Positions 1-5,432 of a DNA stretch of 5,432 nucleotides are shown here, in pieces. Within the stretch, counting starts at the first letter, position 1. Every line of letters starts with the position of its first letter. The position numbers and the translations under genes are program-made. Location: positions 1-5,432 of the forward strand of contig JAGDCQ010000034.1 in assembly GCA_017958465.1 (NCBI GenBank), written 5' to 3'. This DNA is from Lachnospiraceae bacterium (lineage in GTDB: Bacteria; Bacillota; Clostridia; Lachnospirales; Lachnospiraceae). Under the pieces are notes generated by a model. It did no database searches. It saw nothing but the letters and a program-made list of their open reading frames with translations, and had not been told where the DNA came from.

Positions 1-1391
1 CCTGTAGCTCCGCCGCAGCCGTCCCTGCCTGTTCTTCCGCCCATAAGGATGATGATATCGCCCGGGTCGGAATTCTCGCGGATAACGTTCTTCCTCGGAG
101 CAGCGCCCATAACGGCGCCTATCTCCATACGCTTTGCAACATAGTCCGGATGATATACCTCATCCACAAGGCCTGTCGCAAGGCCTATCTGGTTGCCGTA
201 GGAGCTGTAGCCCTTTGCAGCAAGGGTTGTGATCTTTCTCTGTGGAAGCTTGCCCTCAAGCGTTTTGGAGAGGGGCTTTGTAGGGTCTGCGGCACCTGTG
301 ACACGCATAGCCTGGTATACGTAGCCGCGGCCCGAAAGCGGATCGCGGATAGCGCCGCCAAGGCAGGTTGCAGCACCACCGAAGGGCTCAATTTCCGTAG
401 GATGGTTGTGGGTCTCGTTTTTGAAGAAAACAAGCCACTCTTCCGTCTTTCCGTCGATCTCCACGGGAACAATAACGGAGCAGGCGTTGATCTCGTCGGA
501 AACTTCCATATCATCAAGCTTTCCTTCGGCCTTAAGTTTCTTCATGCCAAGGACAGCAATATCCATAAGGCAGACGAATTTGTCGTCCCTGCCCTTGTAG
601 AGCACCTTTCTGTCATCAAGGTAGCCCTTATAGGATGCTTCGAGCACGTCTTTATAGTAACCGTCCTCAAACGTTACGTTTTCAAGCTCTGTCGGGAAAG
701 TGGTATGGCGGCAGTGGTCTGACCAGTAAGTATCGAGAACACGGACCTCCGTAAGGGAAGGATCCCTCTTCTCTTCGTTTTTGAAATAGTCGCGGATGCA
801 GAAGAAATCTGCTTTTGTCATGGCAAGGCCAAGTGAATTGTAGCGTTTTACAAGGTCTTCATCGGATTCGGTAGTAAACCCGGAAAGGATAGCAACATCG
901 GCAGGCGCCTCAAACTTTGTGACAAGCGTTTCAGGCTTGCTTTCGGAGGCTTCCCTTGAATCAACGGGGTTGATGCAATAGGATTTGATCCTTTCAAAGT
1001 CTGCATCGCTGACATTGCCCTCAACCACGTAAGTGGTAGCCGAGCGGATAACGGGCTCCTCAGCCTCGTTAAGCAGTTTCACACACTGCTCAGCCGAGTC
1101 CGCACGCTGGTCAAACTGGCCCGGAAGGTATTCAATAGAAAAAGAGCGGGAGTCGCTTGACAGCGGCAGCTGCTCTTCATAAAGAATATCAACCGGAGGC
1201 TCCGAAAAAACGGCGCCGAGTGCTTTTTTGTAAGTTTCTTCGCTGATATTTTCAATATCGTAGCGGACAAAAACCCTAAGACCTTTAACGGAATCGATGT
1301 TTAAATAGCTCTTTATCTCATCCGCAAGCTCCATGGAGTGAATTGCAAAAGGTGCTTTCTTTTCAACAAATACTCGTCTGACTGTTCCCAT
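1..1391 (-). CDS. purL: Phosphoribosylformylglycinamidine synthase (FGAM synthase), N-terminal 463 residues, 3' end off window
   Basis: This enzyme catalyses the fourth step of de novo purine synthesis in the cytoplasm: FGAR + ATP + glutamine to FGAM. The frame is open from 1391 to the window edge. Visible motifs are PGQFDQRADS at about residues 90-99, DTYWSDHCRHTTF at 220-232, NETHNHPTEIEPFGGAATCLGG from 325, and MGGRTGRDGCGGAT at 450-463. The last three belong to the ATP/FGAR-binding synthase core of PurL. The long region before the core (about 200 residues) shows the large single-chain form, which in Clostridia is usually about 1,200-1,300 residues with a C-terminal glutaminase domain; that part is outside the window. 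I chose ATG 1391 because GGAG lies 6 nt upstream. An in-frame ATG at 1403 (adding METV) has no such site. The GGDEF gene lies 52 bp upstream on the same strand. Family assignment is very secure; the fused glutaminase domain is inferred. Confidence 0.95.
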   Translation of the reverse strand, partial: MGTVRRVFVEKKAPFAIHSMELADEIKSYLNIDSVKGLRVFVRYDIENISEETYKKALGAVFSEPPVDILYEEQLPLSSDSRSFSIEYLPGQFDQRADSAEQCVKLLNEAEEPVIRSATTYVVEGNVSDADFERIKSYCINPVDSREASESKPETLVTKFEAPADVAILSGFTTESDEDLVKRYNSLGLAMTKADFFCIRDYFKNEEKRDPSLTEVRVLDTYWSDHCRHTTFPTELENVTFEDGYYKDVLEASYKGYLDDRKVLYKGRDDKFVCLMDIAVLGMKKLKAEGKLDDMEVSDEINACSVIVPVEIDGKTEEWLVFFKNETHNHPTEIEPFGGAATCLGGAIRDPLSGRGYVYQAMRVTGAADPTKPLSKTLEGKLPQRKITTLAAKGYSSYGNQIGLATGLVDEVYHPDYVAKRMEIGAVMGAAPRKNVIRENSDPGDIIILMGGRTGRDGCGGAT

Positions 1392-1443
1392 CACGGTCTC
1401 CATTCATATATGTACTTCAAATATTGCTTTGAGTAGTAGGATA
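1392..1443 (-). other. Short gap between the GGDEF gene and purL, with the purL ribosome binding site
   Basis: These 52 bp separate the TGA of the upstream gene from the purL ATG. Read on the minus strand, they hold the GGAG ribosome binding site for purL (plus-strand CTCC at 1398-1401) and otherwise AT-rich sequence. I see no stem-loop followed by a T-tract, so nothing here would obviously stop transcription coming from the GGDEF gene. A weak TTGTGA-like -35 overlaps the end of that gene, but no good -10 sits at the right distance. An own purL promoter is therefore possible but not shown. No PurR-type box or riboswitch is recognisable. Confidence 0.5.
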
Positions 1444-3894
1444 TCACAAAGAGTTGCCGGATGCAACATTTTTCAACATGTTCTTATTTTCGTACATATT
1501 CTTATCGGCGCGCTCGTAAACTCCCGAAACAGCCGCATCATTGTCAAACCTTGAAGCGCCGCACGCGATAACGATCCCGCCTTTTTTGATGGCTTCTTTG
1601 TTGTTTTCATTGAATTTTGTCAAAAGCTCATCAAGCCTGCTGTAATCGTCACCAAGGACTACAACAGCAAACTCATCTCCGCCCACGCGGAAAACAGGGC
1701 TCTTCTTGAAGGCGTTGCAGATGATCCTGCAGGCGTTGCGCAGGTACTGGTCTCCTGCCTGGTGGCCTTCAGTATCATTGATCTTTTTAAGGTCGTTGAC
1801 ATCCAGGATGACAATGGCAAAAGCAAGGTTCTTCTCTGTCTGGATCCTGTGGTTCAGGCGGGCCTCGGACTCAAGATAGGCGTGTTTTGTCTTAACTCCG
1901 GTAAGGGCATCGATGTTTGCCATAGACTGGGCCTGCGAAAGGCGCCTTGCAAAATCCGCCTCCTGGCGCACAATGGCATCAGTATCCAAAAGACCAACAA
2001 TAAGCCTTTGCCCTTCTTTTTCCTCGATCCTGTTTGCCTTAAGCTGGACGTGTCTGTAGGTGTCGTTGAACCTCAGACGGTAATTGAGCGCAAAAATCCC
2101 GCTCTTTTCGATCTCTTTCATCATGTGTTCAAACGTGAAGGCAGCCATTACCCTTTCAACATCATCAGGATGAACGATCTTTTCCATACGCTTTCTAGAA
2201 GCCGCAAAGAAATCCATACCGTCCTTCGGAACTTCGAAGCTGTCAAAGCCATCGGTAGAACTGAACTCACGGTACCGGCCTGTCTCAGGGATGACAACAA
2301 AGGCACAGAGAAGGTCGCCGATAAGGGCGTTAAGCCTTGAATAAGCCATCCTCTGCTCCACTATACGCTCGTTGATCCTGCGCTGCTTCATCTCTTCATC
2401 AACATCGCTTATGCCGATGACGATGAATTTGTCCCCTTCCATCTTGGAAACACGCATAGCCACATAAGAAGGCCCTTTTTCGGTATTGAGCCTGTAGGTC
2501 AGGTTAAAAGCACCCGTACGCTCAATGGCGCCAAGGATATTTTCCCGTTTCATGCTGTTCAGGAAAAGCTCCTGATCTTCAGCATAAATGTATTTCTTGC
2601 AGTCCTGCCTGCAGGATCCGAAGAAATCCGGACCGCGCCTTATCTCTTTCAGCTCGCCGTTCTCGTTATCGGTGTTAAACTCGATATACTCTTCCGTCTC
2701 AAGATTTACATAGAAAAGATCCGCGAGTCCACGGGCAAGCGTCTGGGCGATCCGTGTATAGATGATGCTGTTGTTCCTGGCCTTTTCGTACTCCTCTTTG
2801 TTGGTGGCATATTCACGCCTGATGCTTACCATATCCGTAACATCCTGGCACATGCCAAGGGTGCAGAGCCTGCCGTCTGTATCGATAAATTTAAGCTTCG
2901 TGGTCTGGAACTGGCGCTGGTTGCCGGCCGCATCCGGTACATCCTCAAAGAAGATATAAGGCTCGTCCATGGAAAGTGCCATTTTATCGTCTTCCACAAA
3001 GTGGCTTGCAGTAACGCTGTCGAAAATCTCGGCGTCGGTAAGACCTATAACGCCTTCGGGATCTTTTTTGTGGGCATATTCCGCAAAAGCCTGGTTGCAG
3101 GCCAGATAAATACCGGTAGTCGCATCCTTCGAGAAGGAAAGGGCCGGCATATTGCCAAGAAGGGACGAAAGGGACTGCTTAAGGTTCTTTATCTGTTCAG
3201 CCTCCATATACTTCATCCTGTATTCTTCTTTCTCTTCGGAAACAACAAAAGCCCTGAGCAGACAGGTCCCGAGCAGATATGCTATAGAACAGAGCGGAAG
3301 CAGGGTGAAGTAAACCTGCGCCACAAGAAAAGCAGTCATTATGAAGCCAAAGTAGCCGATAACACGGTACTTTGAGTTGTTAACACTTGCTCTCTTAAGA
3401 TGTATCTGAACATAGATAGAGTAAACGGACAGAAGCACCAGCAGGATTATCTGAAGATCAAGGAGTATGTACCTCCCGGCGTGAGGCTTGTAGACCGCGT
3501 CTTCCGTAATGGAGAACATGATCGGAACAAAGAAGTTTACGATAACGCCGATAGAGATGGCGGAAGCGACAACCCGTCCTGCGTATAAAAAGAACCTGCC
3601 AAACCCGTTCGTAACACCAAGGAATGTTATGACATAACTTGACCAGAGCCACAGGGTAGTTGCTATGGCGATGAAATAGAATGCAGTGTCGACAAGCAGA
3701 AGCTCCCTGTTCTTTAACGCATCAAAAATACCCCACAGGATATCCGTACAGTAGAAAAACAGGACAGAAAAAAGGAACCTGCGGTATATCTTCCAGGTCT
3801 GAGCCTCAAAAGCGCCATTGCGGTTAGACATTATATCACGGTTTTCAATTATCAGGACTAAGGCTGAAAGTATCGCGATAGTTGAGTAACGCAT
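1444..3894 (-). CDS. Multi-pass membrane protein with three PAS-like modules and a C-terminal GGDEF diguanylate cyclase domain
   Basis: This is a predicted signal-responsive diguanylate cyclase (2 GTP to c-di-GMP) of 816 residues in the cytoplasmic membrane. About seven hydrophobic segments lie at residues 4-16, 39-60, 67-93, 100-128, 142-164, 177-196 and 198-217. PAS-like modules follow at about 238-358, 378-500 and 515-640, with charged, helix-like linkers between them. The GGDEF domain covers about 652-806. Its opening motif DALTG is at 662-666, the Mg/GTP residues are D698, N706 and D715 (equivalent to PleD D327, N335, D344), and the signature GGDEF is intact at 738-742, so activity is likely. 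The usual RxxD inhibitory site is missing: F729 and S732 occupy its R and D positions. No EAL or HD-GYP domain is present. ATG 3894 is preferred because GGAG lies 7-8 nt upstream and related Lachnospiraceae proteins begin with the same kind of hydrophobic segment; ATG 3831 (Met22) lacks a good site. PAS ligands are unknown; PAS boundaries are approximate. Confidence 0.9.
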   Translation of the reverse strand: MRYSTIAILSALVLIIENRDIMSNRNGAFEAQTWKIYRRFLFSVLFFYCTDILWGIFDALKNRELLLVDTAFYFIAIATTLWLWSSYVITFLGVTNGFGRFFLYAGRVVASAISIGVIVNFFVPIMFSITEDAVYKPHAGRYILLDLQIILLVLLSVYSIYVQIHLKRASVNNSKYRVIGYFGFIMTAFLVAQVYFTLLPLCSIAYLLGTCLLRAFVVSEEKEEYRMKYMEAEQIKNLKQSLSSLLGNMPALSFSKDATTGIYLACNQAFAEYAHKKDPEGVIGLTDAEIFDSVTASHFVEDDKMALSMDEPYIFFEDVPDAAGNQRQFQTTKLKFIDTDGRLCTLGMCQDVTDMVSIRREYATNKEEYEKARNNSIIYTRIAQTLARGLADLFYVNLETEEYIEFNTDNENGELKEIRRGPDFFGSCRQDCKKYIYAEDQELFLNSMKRENILGAIERTGAFNLTYRLNTEKGPSYVAMRVSKMEGDKFIVIGISDVDEEMKQRRINERIVEQRMAYSRLNALIGDLLCAFVVIPETGRYREFSSTDGFDSFEVPKDGMDFFAASRKRMEKIVHPDDVERVMAAFTFEHMMKEIEKSGIFALNYRLRFNDTYRHVQLKANRIEEKEGQRLIVGLLDTDAIVRQEADFARRLSQAQSMANIDALTGVKTKHAYLESEARLNHRIQTEKNLAFAIVILDVNDLKKINDTEGHQAGDQYLRNACRIICNAFKKSPVFRVGGDEFAVVVLGDDYSRLDELLTKFNENNKEAIKKGGIVIACGASRFDNDAAVSGVYERADKNMYENKNMLKNVASGNSL

Positions 3895-3903
3895 TTTTCA
3901 TCT

Positions 3904-3913
3904 CCAAATTTGG
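3904..3913. repeat. Perfect 10-bp palindrome overlapping the GGDEF gene ribosome binding site
   Basis: CCAAATTTGG is a perfect palindrome with no loop, so it is better suited to a protein dimer than to an RNA hairpin. On the minus strand its last two bases are the first two of the GGAG Shine-Dalgarno site of the gene starting at 3894. A bound protein would sit downstream of the predicted start of transcription. A role as operator is speculative. Confidence 0.35.
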
Positions 3914-3945
3914 TCTATATATAATCTCTATCACATACTAATCTC

Positions 3946-3951
3946 ATTATA
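3946..3951 (-). promoter_or_regulatory. Candidate -10 box for the GGDEF gene, proximal copy
   Basis: Read on the minus strand this is TATAAT, within TGGTATATATAATGAG; the TGG before TATATA could also act as an extended -10. A start near 3939 would give a leader of about 45 nt. No clear -35 is visible at the expected spacing. A second copy of the box lies 39 bp further upstream, so which one is used cannot be decided from sequence. Confidence 0.35.
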
Positions 3952-3984
3952 TATACCATAATACCACTTTTTACTTGTTTTGTC

Positions 3985-3990
3985 ATTATA
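3985..3990 (-). promoter_or_regulatory. Candidate -10 box for the GGDEF gene, distal copy
   Basis: Read on the minus strand this is TATAAT within CATATATAATGACA. It would start transcription near 3978, with a leader of about 84 nt. Possible -35 elements upstream (TTGTTT, TTTTCA) are not at the standard 16-18 bp spacing. It is the distal copy of the repeated element and may be a regulatory repeat rather than a promoter. Confidence 0.25.
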
Positions 3991-4052
3991 TATGCGCCGA
4001 TTTTTGAAAATTTAAACAAGGTAAAAAAACTTTCGCTTTTCACCGGGATAAG

Positions 4053-4061
4053 TGTTATAAT
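4053..4061 (+). promoter_or_regulatory. Extended -10 promoter for the MraY-family gene
   Basis: The sequence TGTTATAAT is a consensus TATAAT preceded by the TGn extension. It predicts a transcript start near 4068 and a leader of about 40 nt. No good TTGACA-like -35 lies 16-18 bp upstream (the sequence there is around TTCGCT). That fits an extended -10 promoter, which depends less on the -35 hexamer. Position and orientation suit the gene at 4107. Confidence 0.55.
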
Positions 4062-4106
4062 AATCCTTGCTGTACATAGCAAATACGAATAATCAAGGAA
4101 TTAATT

Positions 4107-5072
4107 ATGCTTGGCTACATTTTTAGGTACAATATGAACATCCTATTCATTGTCGGGTCTGCCCTCACCTTTATCTGCACTGCCCTGGCTCTCGGTCTGC
4201 TGAAGAAACGTCTGCCTCAGGATCACGGCCGTGAGTTTGCCGTAAACGGCGATCTTTCAAAGGGTAAAGCCCGGGGCGCAGTGATCATTCTCATCGGGGT
4301 CCTTGTCCTGATGTTCCTGATCTTTGTCCCGTCTGTTTCCATGGAATACCCGCTGTATTGCCTGTTCCTCGTTCTTGCGATGCTCACGGGCTTCCTTGAT
4401 GATGCCGCAAAGAAATCCTGGAACGAATACTTAAAAGGCGCTCTCGACCTTGTCATCGCCCTCGGAACAGCTTTTACATTTTACTTTTTCAACAGTTCAA
4501 AAGTCAGCTTTATGCTGATAGGTGCAGAGGTTACGCTTCCCGCATGGCTCTTCATCCTGCTCGAAGTTATCCTCATCTGGGTGTCCATCAACGTTGTAAA
4601 CTGTACAGACGGCGTGGACGGGCTTTGCGCAACGCTTTCCATTGTTACGATCATCGGATTCCTTATGGTCTACAGGATAGAGTACCCCTTAAGCCCTTTA
4701 AGCATATTGACCCTCATGTTTATTATGATGCTGCTCGCTTACCTGCTGTTTAACTCAAGCCCCAGCAGTATTCTTATGGGTGATGCGGGCTCGCGTCCGA
4801 TAGGGCTTTTCATAGCGCTTCTTGCGTTAAAGACCGATCCTATCCTCTTCATCCCTTTCGCCTTCGTATTTATCCTGGACGGCGGGCTTGGTCTTATAAA
4901 GGTTTCGCTCCTGCGTTTCCTTAAGATCTCGATTATGAAGAACATCCGCACTCCGCTTCACGACCACTTCAGGAAAGTCAAAGACTGGTCAGACACACAG
5001 ACAGTCTTCAGGTTTGCGGTTGTACAGGCATTCGTGATCATACTCATTATTGCCTGGTTTTCTATGATGTAA
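4107..5072 (+). CDS. mraY: MraY-family phosphoglycosyl transferase, probable phospho-N-acetylmuramoyl-pentapeptide-transferase
   Basis: Polytopic membrane enzyme of 321 residues, a normal length for MraY. MraY transfers phospho-MurNAc-pentapeptide from its UDP carrier to undecaprenyl phosphate, making lipid I. Alternating hydrophobic segments cover almost the whole chain. Family motifs appear in order: a GREFAVNG...SKGKARGA loop at 41-57, the DD pair at 98-99 (GFLDDAAKKSW), NCTDGVDGL at 165-173, MGDAGS at 224-229, and the cytoplasmic loop PLHDHFRK at 283-290 followed by WSDTQTVFRF at 294-303. The last two correspond to the PLHHHFE...W.ETQ..VRF region that separates MraY from WecA/TagO-type relatives, although the middle histidine is Asp286 here. 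ATG 4107 is supported by AAGGA 7 nt upstream. The gene stands alone, with its own promoter and terminator, rather than in a mur/fts cluster. It could be the only mraY, a paralogue, or a transferase for another polymer; superfamily assignment is very secure, exact substrate less so. Confidence 0.85.
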   Translation: MLGYIFRYNMNILFIVGSALTFICTALALGLLKKRLPQDHGREFAVNGDLSKGKARGAVIILIGVLVLMFLIFVPSVSMEYPLYCLFLVLAMLTGFLDDAAKKSWNEYLKGALDLVIALGTAFTFYFFNSSKVSFMLIGAEVTLPAWLFILLEVILIWVSINVVNCTDGVDGLCATLSIVTIIGFLMVYRIEYPLSPLSILTLMFIMMLLAYLLFNSSPSSILMGDAGSRPIGLFIALLALKTDPILFIPFAFVFILDGGLGLIKVSLLRFLKISIMKNIRTPLHDHFRKVKDWSDTQTVFRFAVVQAFVIILIIAWFSMM

Positions 5073-5085
5073 ATATAAAAATATG

Positions 5086-5119
5086 ATCCCGGGCACCTTT
5101 TGGCAGCCCGGGATTTTTT
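5086..5119 (+). terminator. Rho-independent terminator after the MraY-family gene, possibly bidirectional
   Basis: ATCCCGGGC at 5086-5094 pairs perfectly with GCCCGGGAT at 5106-5114, giving a 9-bp GC-rich stem around an 11-nt loop. Six T residues follow at 5114-5119, the first also being the last stem base. It begins 13 nt after the TAA stop. On the minus strand the same stem is followed by CATATTTTTATAT, a T-rich stretch displaced by about four bases, so it may also end transcripts of the convergent gene whose stop codon is at 5130-5132. Confidence 0.92.
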
Positions 5120-5129
5120 CATTTCAGGA

Positions 5130-5432
5130 TCAATATATGTAAGTGATGTTTGAATACAGCGAATCCGACTTCTTAAGGTCGTATTTATATCCCTTGTGAT
5201 AATAGCAGGAATCGTACGTGGGATCGCAGGTGTACCAGCTCTTTGTGGTGGGATCGTATATCTGGAGCCATGCGTGGTAACCGTTTACCAGACTCGGGTC
5301 AGGATAACCTGTAATGACCCGCACTTCTATTCCACGGCTCCTCAGCATTGAAGCCATCACCACGGAATAATCGTAACAGATACCTGTCTTTGCCTTGTAA
5401 ACAGACTGCACATCCGGAACATAGCTCGTTAC
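5130..5432 (-). CDS. Transglutaminase-like (papain-fold) domain protein, C-terminal 100 residues, 5' end off window
   Basis: The frame is open from the right edge to the TGA at 5130-5132, so the true start lies outside; the GTG at 5409-5411 is an internal valine codon. In the visible part, residue 19 is the cysteine of KTGICYDYS, residue 53 the histidine of GYHAWLQIY and residue 70 the aspartate of WYTCDPTYD. These match the Cys-His-Asp triad of the transglutaminase core superfamily, with the usual spacing and the typical RSRGIEVRVITGY strand between Cys and His. Bacterial members include proteases, cross-linking enzymes and peptidoglycan-associated proteins, often secreted or lipoproteins; the N-terminus that would show a signal peptide is missing. 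The chain ends about 30 residues after the aspartate, so no further C-terminal domain follows. It converges on the MraY-family gene. Substrate and function cannot be assigned. Confidence 0.88.
   Translation of the reverse strand, partial: VTSYVPDVQSVYKAKTGICYDYSVVMASMLRSRGIEVRVITGYPDPSLVNGYHAWLQIYDPTTKSWYTCDPTYDSCYYHKGYKYDLKKSDSLYSNITYIY

Larger units (their letters stand above)
3944..3995. repeat. Pair of 13-bp direct repeats in the divergent promoter region
   Basis: The plus-strand sequence TCATTATATATAC at 3944-3956 recurs as TCATTATATATGC at 3983-3995, with 12 of 13 bases identical and start points 39 bp apart. The offset is close to a whole number of helical turns, so two protein dimers could sit on the same DNA face. 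The AT-rich composition makes a chance match more likely than the length suggests. Confidence 0.45.
3895..4106. promoter_or_regulatory. Divergent AT-rich intergenic region between the GGDEF gene and the MraY-family gene
   Basis: These 212 bp separate two genes transcribed away from each other, so promoters for both must lie here or within the gene ends. The region is much richer in A and T than the flanking genes. It holds a 13-bp direct repeat, a palindrome and -10-like TATAAT sequences on both strands, each listed separately. I see no open reading frame of note, no RNA gene and no riboswitch-like fold. Confidence 0.75.

Noticed and set aside
150..722. A 190-codon plus-strand open frame
   Set aside because: It lies wholly antisense to purL, whose minus-strand frame carries the conserved PurL motifs throughout this stretch. 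Its translation shows no recognisable domain.
1404..1443. A purine-responsive element or independent promoter in front of purL
   Set aside because: No PurR-like box, no riboswitch-like fold and no well-spaced -35/-10 pair could be found in this short gap or just inside the upstream gene.
1762..2340. A 192-codon plus-strand open frame, and shorter ones at 2762-2959, 3001-3375 and 3400-3588
   Set aside because: All are antisense to the GGDEF gene, which has a continuous and motif-rich frame. Their translations look like mirror products of codon bias.
3829..3831. Internal ATG (Met22) as the start of the GGDEF protein
   Set aside because: The sequence before it offers no good Shine-Dalgarno site, whereas ATG 3894 has GGAG at suitable spacing and keeps the first hydrophobic segment seen in similar proteins.
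3847..3901. A short minus-strand frame starting at ATG 3901 (begins MKNALLNYRD) as a leader peptide
   Set aside because: The GGAG directly abuts this ATG, too close for use, and the same site is well spaced for the ATG at 3894. The frame is only about 18 codons.
5409..5411. GTG as a start codon for a 93-residue transglutaminase-like protein
   Set aside because: The frame stays open to the window edge with sensible sequence (VTSYVPDVQS), and a start here would leave only about ten residues before the catalytic cysteine, too few for the fold.
1..5432. CRISPR array, mobile element, phage or toxin-antitoxin/defence system
   Set aside because: No spaced repeats, transposase, integrase or terminal inverted repeats are visible, and all substantial coding regions have housekeeping or signalling assignments.

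Overview
The window looks like ordinary chromosomal DNA from an anaerobic Firmicute, most likely a member of the Lachnospiraceae (Butyrivibrio-like). This is judged from protein style: a Clostridia-type single-chain PurL, a polytopic PAS/GGDEF protein whose N-terminus resembles those common in that family, and a MraY-family enzyme of the clostridial subtype. Shine-Dalgarno sites are of the GGAG/AGGA type. The taxonomic call is an inference; no rRNA or other marker gene is present.

Layout. (1) 1-1391, minus strand: the first 463 residues of purL, phosphoribosylformylglycinamidine synthase; its C-terminal part lies off the left edge. (2) 1444-3894, minus strand: a complete 816-residue membrane protein with three PAS-like modules and a C-terminal GGDEF diguanylate cyclase domain. 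It lies 52 bp upstream of purL in the same direction, with no visible terminator between them, so read-through into purL is plausible. (3) 3895-4106: an AT-rich divergent intergenic region with candidate promoters for both directions, a 13-bp near-identical direct repeat and a 10-bp perfect palindrome touching the cyclase ribosome binding site. (4) 4107-5072, plus strand: a complete MraY-family phosphoglycosyl transferase (lipid I synthesis), apparently monocistronic. (5) 5086-5119: a strong stem-loop plus T-tract terminator between convergent genes. (6) 5130-5432, minus strand: the C-terminal 100 residues of a transglutaminase-like (papain-fold) protein whose Cys, His and Asp triad is visible; its N-terminus is off the right edge.

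The genes are a mixed set: purine synthesis, second-messenger signalling, peptidoglycan precursor synthesis and a probable cell-surface enzyme. The only pairing that hints at shared function is the diguanylate cyclase (which consumes GTP) and purL (which supplies purines), and this rests on orientation and spacing alone. I see no mobile element, CRISPR array, RNA gene or phage feature, and I found no convincing new biological system. The more interesting points are the cyclase-purL arrangement, the missing c-di-GMP inhibitory site, the repeat structure of the divergent promoter region, and the stand-alone MraY-type enzyme with a variant histidine loop.
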